This document shows, piece after piece, positions 55,469 to 63,732 of a DNA stretch of 64,000 nucleotides. A program made the translations under genes and the position numbers. Origin of the DNA: JAUIAI01 sp963732405 (GTDB lineage: Bacteria > Pseudomonadota > Gammaproteobacteria > Burkholderiales > Burkholderiaceae_E). The first letter of the stretch is position 1. Every line of letters begins with the position of its first letter. The notes beneath the pieces are model-generated. The model worked only from the letters and a program-made list of their open reading frames with translations, did no database searches and was not told the origin of the DNA. The stretch covers positions 2,170,001 through 2,234,000 of the forward strand of contig CAVSZG010000001.1 of NCBI GenBank assembly GCA_963732405.1. The letters are read 5' to 3'.

Positions 55469-56892
55469 CAGAAGTAGCCCTCCTGTTTCTTGCGTTCCAT
55501 TGACGCCGATCCATCGTTGTCGATCGCGCGGCCCTGTCGCTCGGAGTTGCGGCTTTGCATGACCTCCAGGACGATATCGGCAAGGGTGTCCGCGGTCGAC
55601 TCGATCGCACCGGTCAGGGGATAACAACCCAGCGTGCGGAATCTGACCCGCATCCGTCGAATCTTCTCGTCCGGCAGCAATCGAAGCCGGTCGTCATCGA
55701 ACATCATGATGAAACCGTTCCGCACCACGACCGGCCGTTCCCGGGCGAAGTACAGCGGAACGACCGGAATGTTCTCGCGATAGATGTATTGCCAGACGTC
55801 TGATTCGGTCCAGTTCGACAACGGAAAGACCCGGATGCTCTCCCCTGGCGAGATTCGGGCGTTGTACAGCCGCCAGAGTTCCGGGCGTTGATGGCGAGGA
55901 TCCCACCGGTGGCTGGTACTGCGAAACGAGAACACCCGTTCCTTGGCTCTGGACTTCTCTTCGTCGCGCCGCGCGCCACCAAAGACCAGATCGAAGCGGT
56001 ATTTCTCCAGAGCCTGCTTCAGGCCCTCGGTCTTGGTGATCTCGGTATGGCGTGCTGAACCATGGTCGAAGGGATTGATGTCATTGGCGATGGCCTGCGG
56101 ATTGATGTGCACCAGCAACTGCATTCCGGACTCGCGCGCCATGCGGTCGCGAAACAGGTACATCTGCCTGAATTTCCATCGGGTATCCACATGCAGCAAT
56201 GGAAACGGCGGGCTTGCGGGCGCGAATGCCTTGCGCGCCAGATGCAGCATGACCGAACTGTCCTTGCCGATCGAATACAGCATGCCCGGACGCTCGCTCT
56301 GGGCGACCGCTTCACGGATGATGTGGATGGCCTCGGCTTCGAGTTGGTCCAGGTGGCTGGGCGAGGTGCCCGGGGCGTTGGCGATCGGGGAGACTGGTCT
56401 CGCCTGCCACTCATGCGCTTGGTGTTCATCGAGCACCGGTGCGTAGCCAAGCATGCCGAAGGAAACCCGATTCAATTCATGACAGCGCCGACACCAGGCG
56501 GTGAATGAACCCTGCGGGAAGATGCGGATCGAAGTGCCCGTAGTCGAGACCAGTTGCTGCAATGCGTGCCGTATTCCGGCATCGAGGCGACCGGGTCGAT
56601 TCAGTTCATCCGGGTGAATTCCGCCTTCGGACACCGTGATCCGCGTGCATCGGCCCTCGAGGTCGAAGACGGCCAGTTCGCTGGTGGATCCGGTCGAGAC
56701 CTCGATGCGTGCGAACATCGGCGTCACCCCCGTTTCATGCGCCTCGTTGATCTCGAAATCGATGATGGGCTGGACAGCCGGTCGCGCGAATTCGTCGTGC
56801 AGCTGGTCGGGTCGCCCCGGGCCACCTGTTGAGTCGGACAGGGATTGGGGCGAATCCAGCAGATCAAGGGGATCGGAGACACCAGACTGCAT
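55468..56892 (-). CDS. cysD: sulfate adenylyltransferase subunit 2 with long N-terminal extension
   Basis: A 474-residue protein. From about residue 180 it is a normal CysD (SHLDQLEAEAIHIIREAVAQ, YSIGKDSSVMLHLARKAF, FGGARRDEEKSRAKERVFSF, ending ERKKQEGYF). This ATP-PPi-loop subunit makes APS with CysN. The first 179 residues are not part of CysD. They include FARIEVSTGSTSELAVFDLE and SIRIFPQGSFTAWCRRCHEL, a compact region with a WCRRCH cluster, and I recognise no domain. There is no start codon close to residue 180 and a Shine-Dalgarno-like TGAGGTT lies before ATG 56892, so the extension is probably translated. Confidence 0.92.
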   Translation of the reverse strand: MQSGVSDPLDLLDSPQSLSDSTGGPGRPDQLHDEFARPAVQPIIDFEINEAHETGVTPMFARIEVSTGSTSELAVFDLEGRCTRITVSEGGIHPDELNRPGRLDAGIRHALQQLVSTTGTSIRIFPQGSFTAWCRRCHELNRVSFGMLGYAPVLDEHQAHEWQARPVSPIANAPGTSPSHLDQLEAEAIHIIREAVAQSERPGMLYSIGKDSSVMLHLARKAFAPASPPFPLLHVDTRWKFRQMYLFRDRMARESGMQLLVHINPQAIANDINPFDHGSARHTEITKTEGLKQALEKYRFDLVFGGARRDEEKSRAKERVFSFRSTSHRWDPRHQRPELWRLYNARISPGESIRVFPLSNWTESDVWQYIYRENIPVVPLYFARERPVVVRNGFIMMFDDDRLRLLPDEKIRRMRVRFRTLGCYPLTGAIESTADTLADIVLEVMQSRNSERQGRAIDNDGSASMERKKQEGYF

Positions 56893-57027
56893 GATGGAAC
56901 CTCATGGCCGATTTGTCTGTTCACGAAAACTGGCGATGCACAGGCCAGTACACTGGCTAATCTTCAGGGCGGATACTGCCCGCATTTCATTTGCTTCGAT
57001 TCATCAATATTCGGCAAGGCGATCGTC

Positions 57028-58278
57028 ATGGCTGACGACACGATCATCGTCATTTCGAGTCTGTTTCCGTCGGCAGCGGCGCCTCAGGCTGGCGTGTTCA
57101 TTCGCGAGCGAATGTTCCGTGTGGCGCGACAGCGTCCGCTGATCGTGATTGCGCCGCAGCCATGGTCGCCCTTGGACAGCCTGATTCGTCGGTGGCGGCC
57201 GGCGTTCCGTCCTGTCGGTGCGGCTTACGAACGAATCGATGGCATCGACATATTCCGTCCGCGCTTTCCGAGTCTGCCGACCATCGGCAAACGCTGGGAT
57301 AGCCGGATGATGGCCAGGTCGATTGATCGTTGTATCGCCGGTCTGCCTGTCGACGTGCGTCCGGTTCTCCTCGATGCGCACTTCCTTTACCCCGATGGCC
57401 ATGCCGCCAGCCTGGTCGCCAGCCGGCGCGTGTTACCGCTGGTTGTCACGGTACGGGGCAGCAAGGACAAGCGTCTGATCGGCACGTCGCGCGAAGCGGG
57501 GATGCGGTCGGCATTGGCTGCGGCGGCGCGAGTCATTGTGGTGTCGGACGCCTTACGCGATGAAGTAGCCGTACCGCTGGGGGCATCAGCCCAGCGGATC
57601 GAGCTGATCGGCAATGGGGTCGACCTGAACCGCTTCTTTCCTGAAGATCGTGCGACCGCGCGTCGTCGGCTGGGCATACCGGAAACAGCCAGGGTCTTGC
57701 TCACTGTCGGTACGCTTGCCAGGATCAAGGGCTTTCACCGGATCATCGCGCTGCTGCCTGGCCTGCTCAGGCAGCATCCGGATCTGCACTATCTCGTGGT
57801 TGGGGGCGCCAGCGGCCATGACGACATGAGCGGCGAATTGCGCGATCAGGTCGATCGACTGGGTTTGCGCGAACGGGTTCATTTTGCCGGCGCCCAGCCA
57901 CCTGAGCAGCTCAGAACCTATTACAACGCGGCCGATCTGTTCATACTGGCCAGCGCCTATGAAGGCTGGGCGAATGTCCTTCTCGAGGCGATGGCCTGCG
58001 GCATACCGGTGGTCGCGACCCGGGTTGGTGGCAATGCCCAGGTGGTGCCGGACGAATCACTGGGGCTGCTCGTGTGCTTCTGGCATGCGGAAGCGTTTGC
58101 TGGCGCGATCGATCGGGCATTGCGCCGATCCTGGGACCGATCCCGTCTGCTCGCCCATTCGCGCGCCCATTCCTGGCAGGTGCGTATACCGTCACTGGTA
58201 TCGACCCTCGATACGGTGATCGCACAGCATCGTGGTGTGGACCGGACTCTCGGTCGCACCGATCATCCGGCCGCCTGA
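57028..58278 (+). CDS. glycosyltransferase, GT4 family
   Basis: A 416-residue glycosyltransferase. IIVISSLFPSAAAPQAGVFIRERMF is an N-terminal Rossmann start, and VLLTVGTLARIKGFHRIIALLPGL with ASAYEGWANVLLEAMACGIPVVATRVGGNAQ carries the nucleotide-sugar binding site of GT4. I cannot place it in a named XrtA-associated subgroup. It is the first gene of the plus-strand half of the locus, divergent from cysD with 135 bases between them. The upstream in-frame extension to 56845 is not family-like. Confidence 0.88.
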   Translation: MADDTIIVISSLFPSAAAPQAGVFIRERMFRVARQRPLIVIAPQPWSPLDSLIRRWRPAFRPVGAAYERIDGIDIFRPRFPSLPTIGKRWDSRMMARSIDRCIAGLPVDVRPVLLDAHFLYPDGHAASLVASRRVLPLVVTVRGSKDKRLIGTSREAGMRSALAAAARVIVVSDALRDEVAVPLGASAQRIELIGNGVDLNRFFPEDRATARRRLGIPETARVLLTVGTLARIKGFHRIIALLPGLLRQHPDLHYLVVGGASGHDDMSGELRDQVDRLGLRERVHFAGAQPPEQLRTYYNAADLFILASAYEGWANVLLEAMACGIPVVATRVGGNAQVVPDESLGLLVCFWHAEAFAGAIDRALRRSWDRSRLLAHSRAHSWQVRIPSLVSTLDTVIAQHRGVDRTLGRTDHPAA

Positions 58279-58342
58279 ATTGTGGGGATGCAAGGCGCAC
58301 GGGTGATCGCATTCAATAGGACCCAAAGCAGGAGACGAAGCG

Positions 58343-58612
58343 ATGAGCAGCACTCTGTCCAGCGTCAAATCGATTCTCGCCGCGCAGCTGGGTCAGGCGG
58401 TGAATATCGACACGCTGACCACCGAGTCAAGGCTGGCTGGCGCGATTCCCGATTTCGATTCATTGGTGGAACTGGGCCTGGTCCTGGGGATCGAGGCGGC
58501 GTTCTGCGTCGAAGTGCCCGATGAGACGCTGACCAGAGAGACCTTCGCAACGGTTGGTTCACTGACGCATTATGTCGACGATCTGCTGGGTCAACGCGGA
58601 GCGGCGTCTTGA
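58343..58612 (+). CDS. acyl carrier protein, XrtA locus type
   Basis: An 89-residue acidic helical protein with DFDSLVELGL, where Ser40 is the probable 4'-phosphopantetheine site (DSL motif). AAFCVEVPDETLTRETFATVGSLTHYV is a typical ACP third-helix region. XrtA loci commonly hold such an acyl carrier protein beside two hydrolases, as here, though its acyl group is not known. AGGAGACGAAGCG precedes the ATG. It overlaps the following hydrolase start (TTGA). Confidence 0.9.
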   Translation: MSSTLSSVKSILAAQLGQAVNIDTLTTESRLAGAIPDFDSLVELGLVLGIEAAFCVEVPDETLTRETFATVGSLTHYVDDLLGQRGAAS

Positions 58613-59487
58613 CAGCCCATGGCATGCCCGAATTCATGTTGCTCGCGGGCAGGCGCTGCCTGATAACGCGCTGGGACCCGCCGGATGGAGGGCTCAGAGC
58701 CAGCCTGTTGGTTGCCCAGGGATTCGGTGATGAGGCCAATCTGTGCCGGCGCATGATCCGACTACTGGCACAGGCCCTGCAGCCCAAAGGCATCCGGACC
58801 GTGGTCGTCGACTTCTCCGGCACTGGCGACAGCGCCGGCATGCTGTCGGACGCGTCCCTGGATTGCTGGATGGAAGAGTTCGCCGCAATCCATGTGGCGA
58901 TTCGCGATCGGAGCTTCGAACCTGACGAGGTCGCTGGCGCCGGGCGGCACCGGACGGAGGGGCCGCCATGGGCTCAACCCCCGGTGTTCGCACTCGGCAT
59001 CCGCTTCGGCGCCTGGTTGGCACTTAGCCGGCTGTCCTCGCACGAACCGGATTTCGCGGGATTGATCCTCTGGGCACCCGTCTTACGCGGTACCGATCAA
59101 TTGCGCGAGCGGGACAGACTGTTGCTCGCGTCGGCGCGTGTGGCTCGGGGCTCACCGCCGGATGCGGCCGAGCGGGGTGATCGCTCCGAGGTCCATCGGG
59201 ACGGACTGGCGCCGGGCGCCCGACTGCTCGCACAACTGTCAATGAGCGAAGCGCCGGCGCCACGCGGCGGGCAGCGGCTCGCCCTGTTCGATCTGCGCAA
59301 TCTCGGTGGTGACGAGCCTGTGCAACCGACTCGGCGCAGCCTCGACGCGGCGCTCCAGTGGCAGGACGCGGGCAGCGAAACTGACATTCGTGCATTGGCA
59401 TCGGCACCGTTCTGGAACGTCTCGGATCCGGTCGACTGTCCGGCCCTCATCGATGCCACGGTCGGCTGCCTGGATCGCTGGTCGTGA
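58609..59487 (+). CDS. XrtA-associated alpha/beta hydrolase 2
   Basis: A 292-residue alpha/beta-hydrolase-like protein of the TIGR03101 type. GFGDEANLCRRMIRLLAQAL and VVVDFSGTGDSAGMLSDASLDCWMEE are typical blocks. The usual nucleophile elbow GxSxG reads GIRFGAWLAL here, with arginine in place of serine, so a classical serine hydrolase mechanism is unlikely. The start could be TTG 58609 (GGAG seven bases upstream, overlapping the ACP stop) or ATG 58624. The next hydrolase overlaps its stop (GTGA). Confidence 0.85.
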   Translation: MTAHGMPEFMLLAGRRCLITRWDPPDGGLRASLLVAQGFGDEANLCRRMIRLLAQALQPKGIRTVVVDFSGTGDSAGMLSDASLDCWMEEFAAIHVAIRDRSFEPDEVAGAGRHRTEGPPWAQPPVFALGIRFGAWLALSRLSSHEPDFAGLILWAPVLRGTDQLRERDRLLLASARVARGSPPDAAERGDRSEVHRDGLAPGARLLAQLSMSEAPAPRGGQRLALFDLRNLGGDEPVQPTRRSLDAALQWQDAGSETDIRALASAPFWNVSDPVDCPALIDATVGCLDRWS

Positions 59488-60407
59488 GCACGATGGCAGT
59501 GACAGTGGCGGATCATCGTTCGCAGGCCGAGCCGCCGGGTCGCCAGAATCTCCAGCGCTACGAGGAGAGGGCCGTCGTATTGCGCAAAGAGTCCCTGGCG
59601 TTGCTGGGCATTCTTACCGTGCCCGATGGGCTCGCGGCGTCGGCCGGTGTGTTGATCGTACCGGGTGGTGCGCAGAACCGGGTTGGCAGCCGACGCCAGT
59701 TCGTCGATCTGGCACGGCGTCTGGCGCAGGCCGGCATCGCCTCGCTGCGGTTCGATCTGGCCGGGATGGGCGACAGCCCGGGTGAACTGCCATCATTCGA
59801 ACAGGCTGGTCCGAGTCTTGCGCTCGCCATCCATTCGTTGTGCAATCTGGTGGACGGTGTGAATTCGGTGATGCTCTGGGGATTATGCGATGGCGCAAGT
59901 GCTGCGCTGCTATACCCGGACGAGGAACTGCCACCGGGTCTGTGCGCCATCGTCGGCGTCAATCCCTGGGCAAGAAGTCCGCAGGGACAGGCACGGGCCC
60001 AACTGCAGACTCATTATCTGGTGCGTCTGCGCTCTTGGGATTTCTGGCGCAATGTCCTGCAAGCCAGGAAGGTAGGCTGGGCGGGAGTGATCGAATTCTG
60101 CCAGGCGATCAGAGCCAGTCGCAATGGCGACAAGCCCGGGTCTGGCGATGAACTGCCGGAGCGCATCGCCCGAAGTATCGGCAGATTGCGAATACCGATG
60201 CTTTTCATCTGCGGCAGCCGCGATCCCACCGGTGCCGAGTTCATGATCCAGATGAGGCGTCGTCGTGCCCTTTCCGGACATTTCGTCAGACTCATCGAAT
60301 TGCCCGATGCTGATCATTCGATATCGGCCGCCAGCGATTGGGCGCTGGTGGTCGACACCACGGTTTCATTTCTAAGCGAGTCGATATCGCTGCATTCGGT
60401 TCATTGA
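59484..60407 (+). CDS. XrtA-associated alpha/beta hydrolase 1
   Basis: A 307-residue alpha/beta hydrolase of the TIGR03100 type. ALLGILTVPDGLAASAGVLIVPGGAQNRVGSRRQF, LRFDLAGMGDSPGE and FICGSRDPTGAEF are recognisable. The elbow region reads MLWGLCDGASAALLY, where the nucleophile position would be Cys or Asp instead of Ser. The late DADHSISAAS supplies a histidine. It starts at GTG 59484 overlapping the previous gene, or at ATG 59493. It probably acts on an intermediate bound to the carrier protein or lipid, which is inference. Confidence 0.87.
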   Translation: MSTMAVTVADHRSQAEPPGRQNLQRYEERAVVLRKESLALLGILTVPDGLAASAGVLIVPGGAQNRVGSRRQFVDLARRLAQAGIASLRFDLAGMGDSPGELPSFEQAGPSLALAIHSLCNLVDGVNSVMLWGLCDGASAALLYPDEELPPGLCAIVGVNPWARSPQGQARAQLQTHYLVRLRSWDFWRNVLQARKVGWAGVIEFCQAIRASRNGDKPGSGDELPERIARSIGRLRIPMLFICGSRDPTGAEFMIQMRRRRALSGHFVRLIELPDADHSISAASDWALVVDTTVSFLSESISLHSVH

Positions 60408-60504
60408 TCACGCCGATCGACCATCTCCTGCGTTGCCAGACTTGGGTATGGACGATGGCCGATCGTGACGACACCATAGGTTTGATGTCTTTCCAGGTCT
60501 GTCC

Positions 60505-61719
60505 ATGTCCGCCTGCATTCTGCACGTTCTCGATCATTCACTGCCACTGCATAGCGGCTACGCGTTTCGCACCGACGCCATTCGTCGGGAGCAACAACGG
60601 CTGGGCTGGCAGACTCACTGGTTGACCACGCCAAGGCAGGGTCAGGTGGCCGGCCTGTGCGACGAAGCGGGTGGTCTGCCATGGTTGCGTACGCCGGCGG
60701 CGGTCAAGGGCAACGTCGCCCGACAGATGATGGCCACCACCCGACGGATCGGCAATCTGGTGGCGGCTCTGCGTCCCGATGTATTGCATGCGCACTCGCC
60801 GATTCTCAATGCGATTCCTGCACTCTGGGTCGGTCGTCGACATCGATTGCCGGTGGTCTATGAGATGCGTTCGTCCTGGGAGGATGCGGCGGTCGATCAT
60901 GGCTGGACGGTCACGGACTCACCCCGGTACCGTGCATCGCGCGCCCTGGAAACGATGGTGCTGCGTCAGGCTGATGCTGTCGTGACCATCTGTGAGGGGC
61001 TGCGTGAGGAGATCATTGCCCGAGGCGTAGCGCCTGACCGGATCACGGTGGTGCCCAACGCGGTCGATGCCGACCGTTTTCCGGTCAGCCTCGCTCCGGA
61101 TCCCGGGTTGCGGGCCCGACTGGGCCTGAACGGATGCACCGTGCTCGGTTTCGCCGGCTCCTTTTATCGATACGAAGGCCTGGCCCTGCTGCTGGAGTCG
61201 ATGCGGGATCTGACCGAAAGCCAGCCCAGACTGCGCTTGCTTCTGGTCGGTGGTGGTCCCGAGGAAAGCGCGCTGCGCCAACAGTTAAGCCTGCTTGGCC
61301 TGAGCGATCGGGTCGTTCTGACCGGGCGGGTCGATCAGTCCCGGGTACAACAGTATTACGCGCTGATCGACCTGCTGGTTTATCCGCGCCTGCCGACCCG
61401 ACTCACCGACATGGTGACACCGCTCAAGCCGCTGGAAGCGATGGCTCAGGGGCGCCTGGTTCTGGCGTCGGATGTCGGCGGCCATCGCGAACTGATCCGC
61501 GACCGGTATAACGGCTTCCTGTTTCGGGCGGGGTCACGGGTCGATCTGGGGCAGGCAATCACCCGCCTGATCGAGTCGCGCGCCCAATGGCCCGACGTGA
61601 TCGCGACGGCTCGTCGCTATGTGGCTCATGAACGGACATGGGCACGCAGTGTCGACGGGTACCGTGAAGCCTATCGACGCATCACCCGGTCGCGCGCTGC
61701 ATTGGCCGGCCTGGCCTAG
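60505..61719 (+). CDS. XrtA-associated glycosyltransferase (Daro_2409 / TIGR04063 type)
   Basis: A 404-residue GT4 enzyme. ILHVLDHSLPLHSGYAFRTDAI is the signature start of this exosortase A-associated glycosyltransferase group. VVYEMRSSWEDAAVDHG, TVVPNAVDADRFPV and the region PLKPLEAMAQGRLVLASDVGGHREL follow, giving donor-binding residues. It adds a sugar in assembly of the repeat unit. It stands 97 bases after hydrolase 1 and 9 bases before the third amidotransferase. Confidence 0.92.
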   Translation: MSACILHVLDHSLPLHSGYAFRTDAIRREQQRLGWQTHWLTTPRQGQVAGLCDEAGGLPWLRTPAAVKGNVARQMMATTRRIGNLVAALRPDVLHAHSPILNAIPALWVGRRHRLPVVYEMRSSWEDAAVDHGWTVTDSPRYRASRALETMVLRQADAVVTICEGLREEIIARGVAPDRITVVPNAVDADRFPVSLAPDPGLRARLGLNGCTVLGFAGSFYRYEGLALLLESMRDLTESQPRLRLLLVGGGPEESALRQQLSLLGLSDRVVLTGRVDQSRVQQYYALIDLLVYPRLPTRLTDMVTPLKPLEAMAQGRLVLASDVGGHRELIRDRYNGFLFRAGSRVDLGQAITRLIESRAQWPDVIATARRYVAHERTWARSVDGYREAYRRITRSRAALAGLA

Positions 61720-61728
61720 GGGTACGGC

Positions 61729-63732
61729 ATGTGCGGCATTCATGGCATCTATCGTCACGACCAGGCCAGGATCGAGCCCGGACTGATCGCGCGCATGGCC
61801 GATCGAATGGTTCATCGCGGCCCGGATGACGTTGGCGCATTCGTCGATCATCCGTGCGCGATCGGCATGCGAAGGCTGTCCATCATCGATCTGGCGGGAG
61901 GTCACCAGCCCATCGCCAATGCGGCCCGAACGACCTGGGTAGTGTGCAACGGCGAGATCTACAACTATCGCGAATTGCAGCAGGAGATCCGCCAGGCCGG
62001 GATCGGCTTGCGCACAAATTCGGATACGGAAGTGATCGTACATCTGTACGATCTGCATGGACCCGCATTCGTCGAACGGCTCAACGGGATGTTCGCGTTC
62101 GCCATCTGGGATACCCATAGACGCCGTTTGTTGCTGGGTCGGGATCGACTGGGCATCAAGCCGCTCTATCTGCTCACTCATCCGGGCATGACGGCGTTTG
62201 CGTCAGAAGCCAAGGCCTTGCTCGCTCTGCCCGGAGTGAGCCGGGAGGTCGAACCCGGTGCGTTGATCGACTATCTGAGTTATGGCTATGTGGGCGGACC
62301 GGCCTCGATGTTACGCGGCATCCGCAAGCTGGCGCCCGCGACCCTGATGAGCATTGATGCGGGCGGGGTGCGCGAGAACGTGTATTGGCGTGTACCAACC
62401 GAAGTCGACCACGGGCCGGACCGTGCGCATTGGGTGGCGGCAGTGCGCGAGCAGGTCGCCGCGTCGGTCCGTTCCCAGATGGTCAGCGATGTGCCGGTGG
62501 GCGCCTTTCTGTCCGGTGGTATCGACTCCAGCGCCGTCGTTGCCCACATGGCCGCGCAGCAACGGGCGCATTCACCGGCACCGATACGAACGTTCTCGAT
62601 CGGATTCGAAGGCGGGCGGGCCGAACGACTTTACAACGAGCTGCCTCAGGCGCGTGCCACGGCGCGGCATTTCGGCACGCATCATCGCGAGATCATCGTG
62701 CGCCCGGATATTCTGCGGCTGGTGCCGCAGCTACTCGCCCAACTGGACGAACCTGTGGCCGATTCGGCATTCATCACCACGGCGCTGATCGCGCAGTTTG
62801 CCCGTCAGGACGTCAAAGTAATTCTGTCCGGCGTGGGCGGCGACGAATTGTTTGGCGGCTACCGCCGATATCTTGGGCCGCATTATCGGCAGATCGTGAA
62901 CCGGCTCCCCTTACCGGTTCAGGGCGCGCTGCGTTGGCTCGCCGACGCAGCGCCGGCCGATCGTCATCATCGCGCGTTCAATCTGATTCGATTGGCTCGC
63001 GGTCTGCTTGACGGCGATCCTCACTCGGCCGACAACCAGTACCGGGGCTTCGTGCGCCTGCTCAGTGACGCGAGCCTTGATGATCTGCTGCGGCGACGCA
63101 GCGGCGAATCGGCCAGGATGACGGATCGCATCGACCCGCTGGATGCGGCATTTCTCGGCGCCGGAAACCACGATCATTGCAATCGCCTGCTGGCCGTCGA
63201 CGCGGCTACCCAGCTGCCGGATGATCTGTTGATGTTGACCGACCGGATGACAATGGCCAGTTCGATTGAATGTCGGGTGCCCTTGCTGGATCACCAACTG
63301 GTCGAACTGGCTGCCCGAATTCCGACGGCTCACAAGATCAGGGGCGGGCAGCTCAAGTCGATCCTGCGCGAGGCGGTCGCCGGAACGGTGCCGCGAGCCA
63401 TTCTGCGTCAGCGCAAGCGGGGCTTTGGCGCACCGGTTGGCGCCTGGATCAAGCGGGAGCTGTCTGCACCGGTGGCCCGTCTGCTCGACCCTGCAGTCGT
63501 TCACCAGCGCGGATGGTTTGATCCGGGCGCCGTTCAGCGCTTGTTGGTGGCTCACCAGAGCGGACGGATCGATGGCACAGACAGCTTGATGGCGCTGGTC
63601 AATCTGGAGATCTGGTCAAGACTGGTACTGGATGGGCACAGTGTCGACGATGTGGCCACCGAGTTGGGCGAAGCGGGACAGCTTGCCGCTGAGGGCACAC
63701 CGGTCCGCTTTGGCGCGGTCACGGAGGCCTGA
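61729..63732 (+). CDS. asparagine synthase-like amidotransferase 3 (XrtA locus)
   Basis: A 667-residue class II amidotransferase with Cys2 (MCGIHGIYRH), RGPDDVGAFVDHPCAIGMRR, NGEIYNYRELQQEI, and the PP-loop PVGAFLSGGIDSSAVVAHMA. LSGVGGDELFGGYRRYLGPH and SIECRVPLLDHQLVELAARI are further conserved blocks. It is the third homologue in 26 kb. As with the others, the probable job is amidation of a sugar acid in the exopolysaccharide. The next gene begins directly after its stop. Confidence 0.9.
   Translation: MCGIHGIYRHDQARIEPGLIARMADRMVHRGPDDVGAFVDHPCAIGMRRLSIIDLAGGHQPIANAARTTWVVCNGEIYNYRELQQEIRQAGIGLRTNSDTEVIVHLYDLHGPAFVERLNGMFAFAIWDTHRRRLLLGRDRLGIKPLYLLTHPGMTAFASEAKALLALPGVSREVEPGALIDYLSYGYVGGPASMLRGIRKLAPATLMSIDAGGVRENVYWRVPTEVDHGPDRAHWVAAVREQVAASVRSQMVSDVPVGAFLSGGIDSSAVVAHMAAQQRAHSPAPIRTFSIGFEGGRAERLYNELPQARATARHFGTHHREIIVRPDILRLVPQLLAQLDEPVADSAFITTALIAQFARQDVKVILSGVGGDELFGGYRRYLGPHYRQIVNRLPLPVQGALRWLADAAPADRHHRAFNLIRLARGLLDGDPHSADNQYRGFVRLLSDASLDDLLRRRSGESARMTDRIDPLDAAFLGAGNHDHCNRLLAVDAATQLPDDLLMLTDRMTMASSIECRVPLLDHQLVELAARIPTAHKIRGGQLKSILREAVAGTVPRAILRQRKRGFGAPVGAWIKRELSAPVARLLDPAVVHQRGWFDPGAVQRLLVAHQSGRIDGTDSLMALVNLEIWSRLVLDGHSVDDVATELGEAGQLAAEGTPVRFGAVTEA

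Noticed and set aside
56931..56945. TGGCGATGCACAGGC upstream of the plus-strand glycosyltransferase, with GG and GC at sigma-54 spacing
   Set aside because: Only the GG/GC positions fit; the rest of both half sites deviates, so a chance match is likely.
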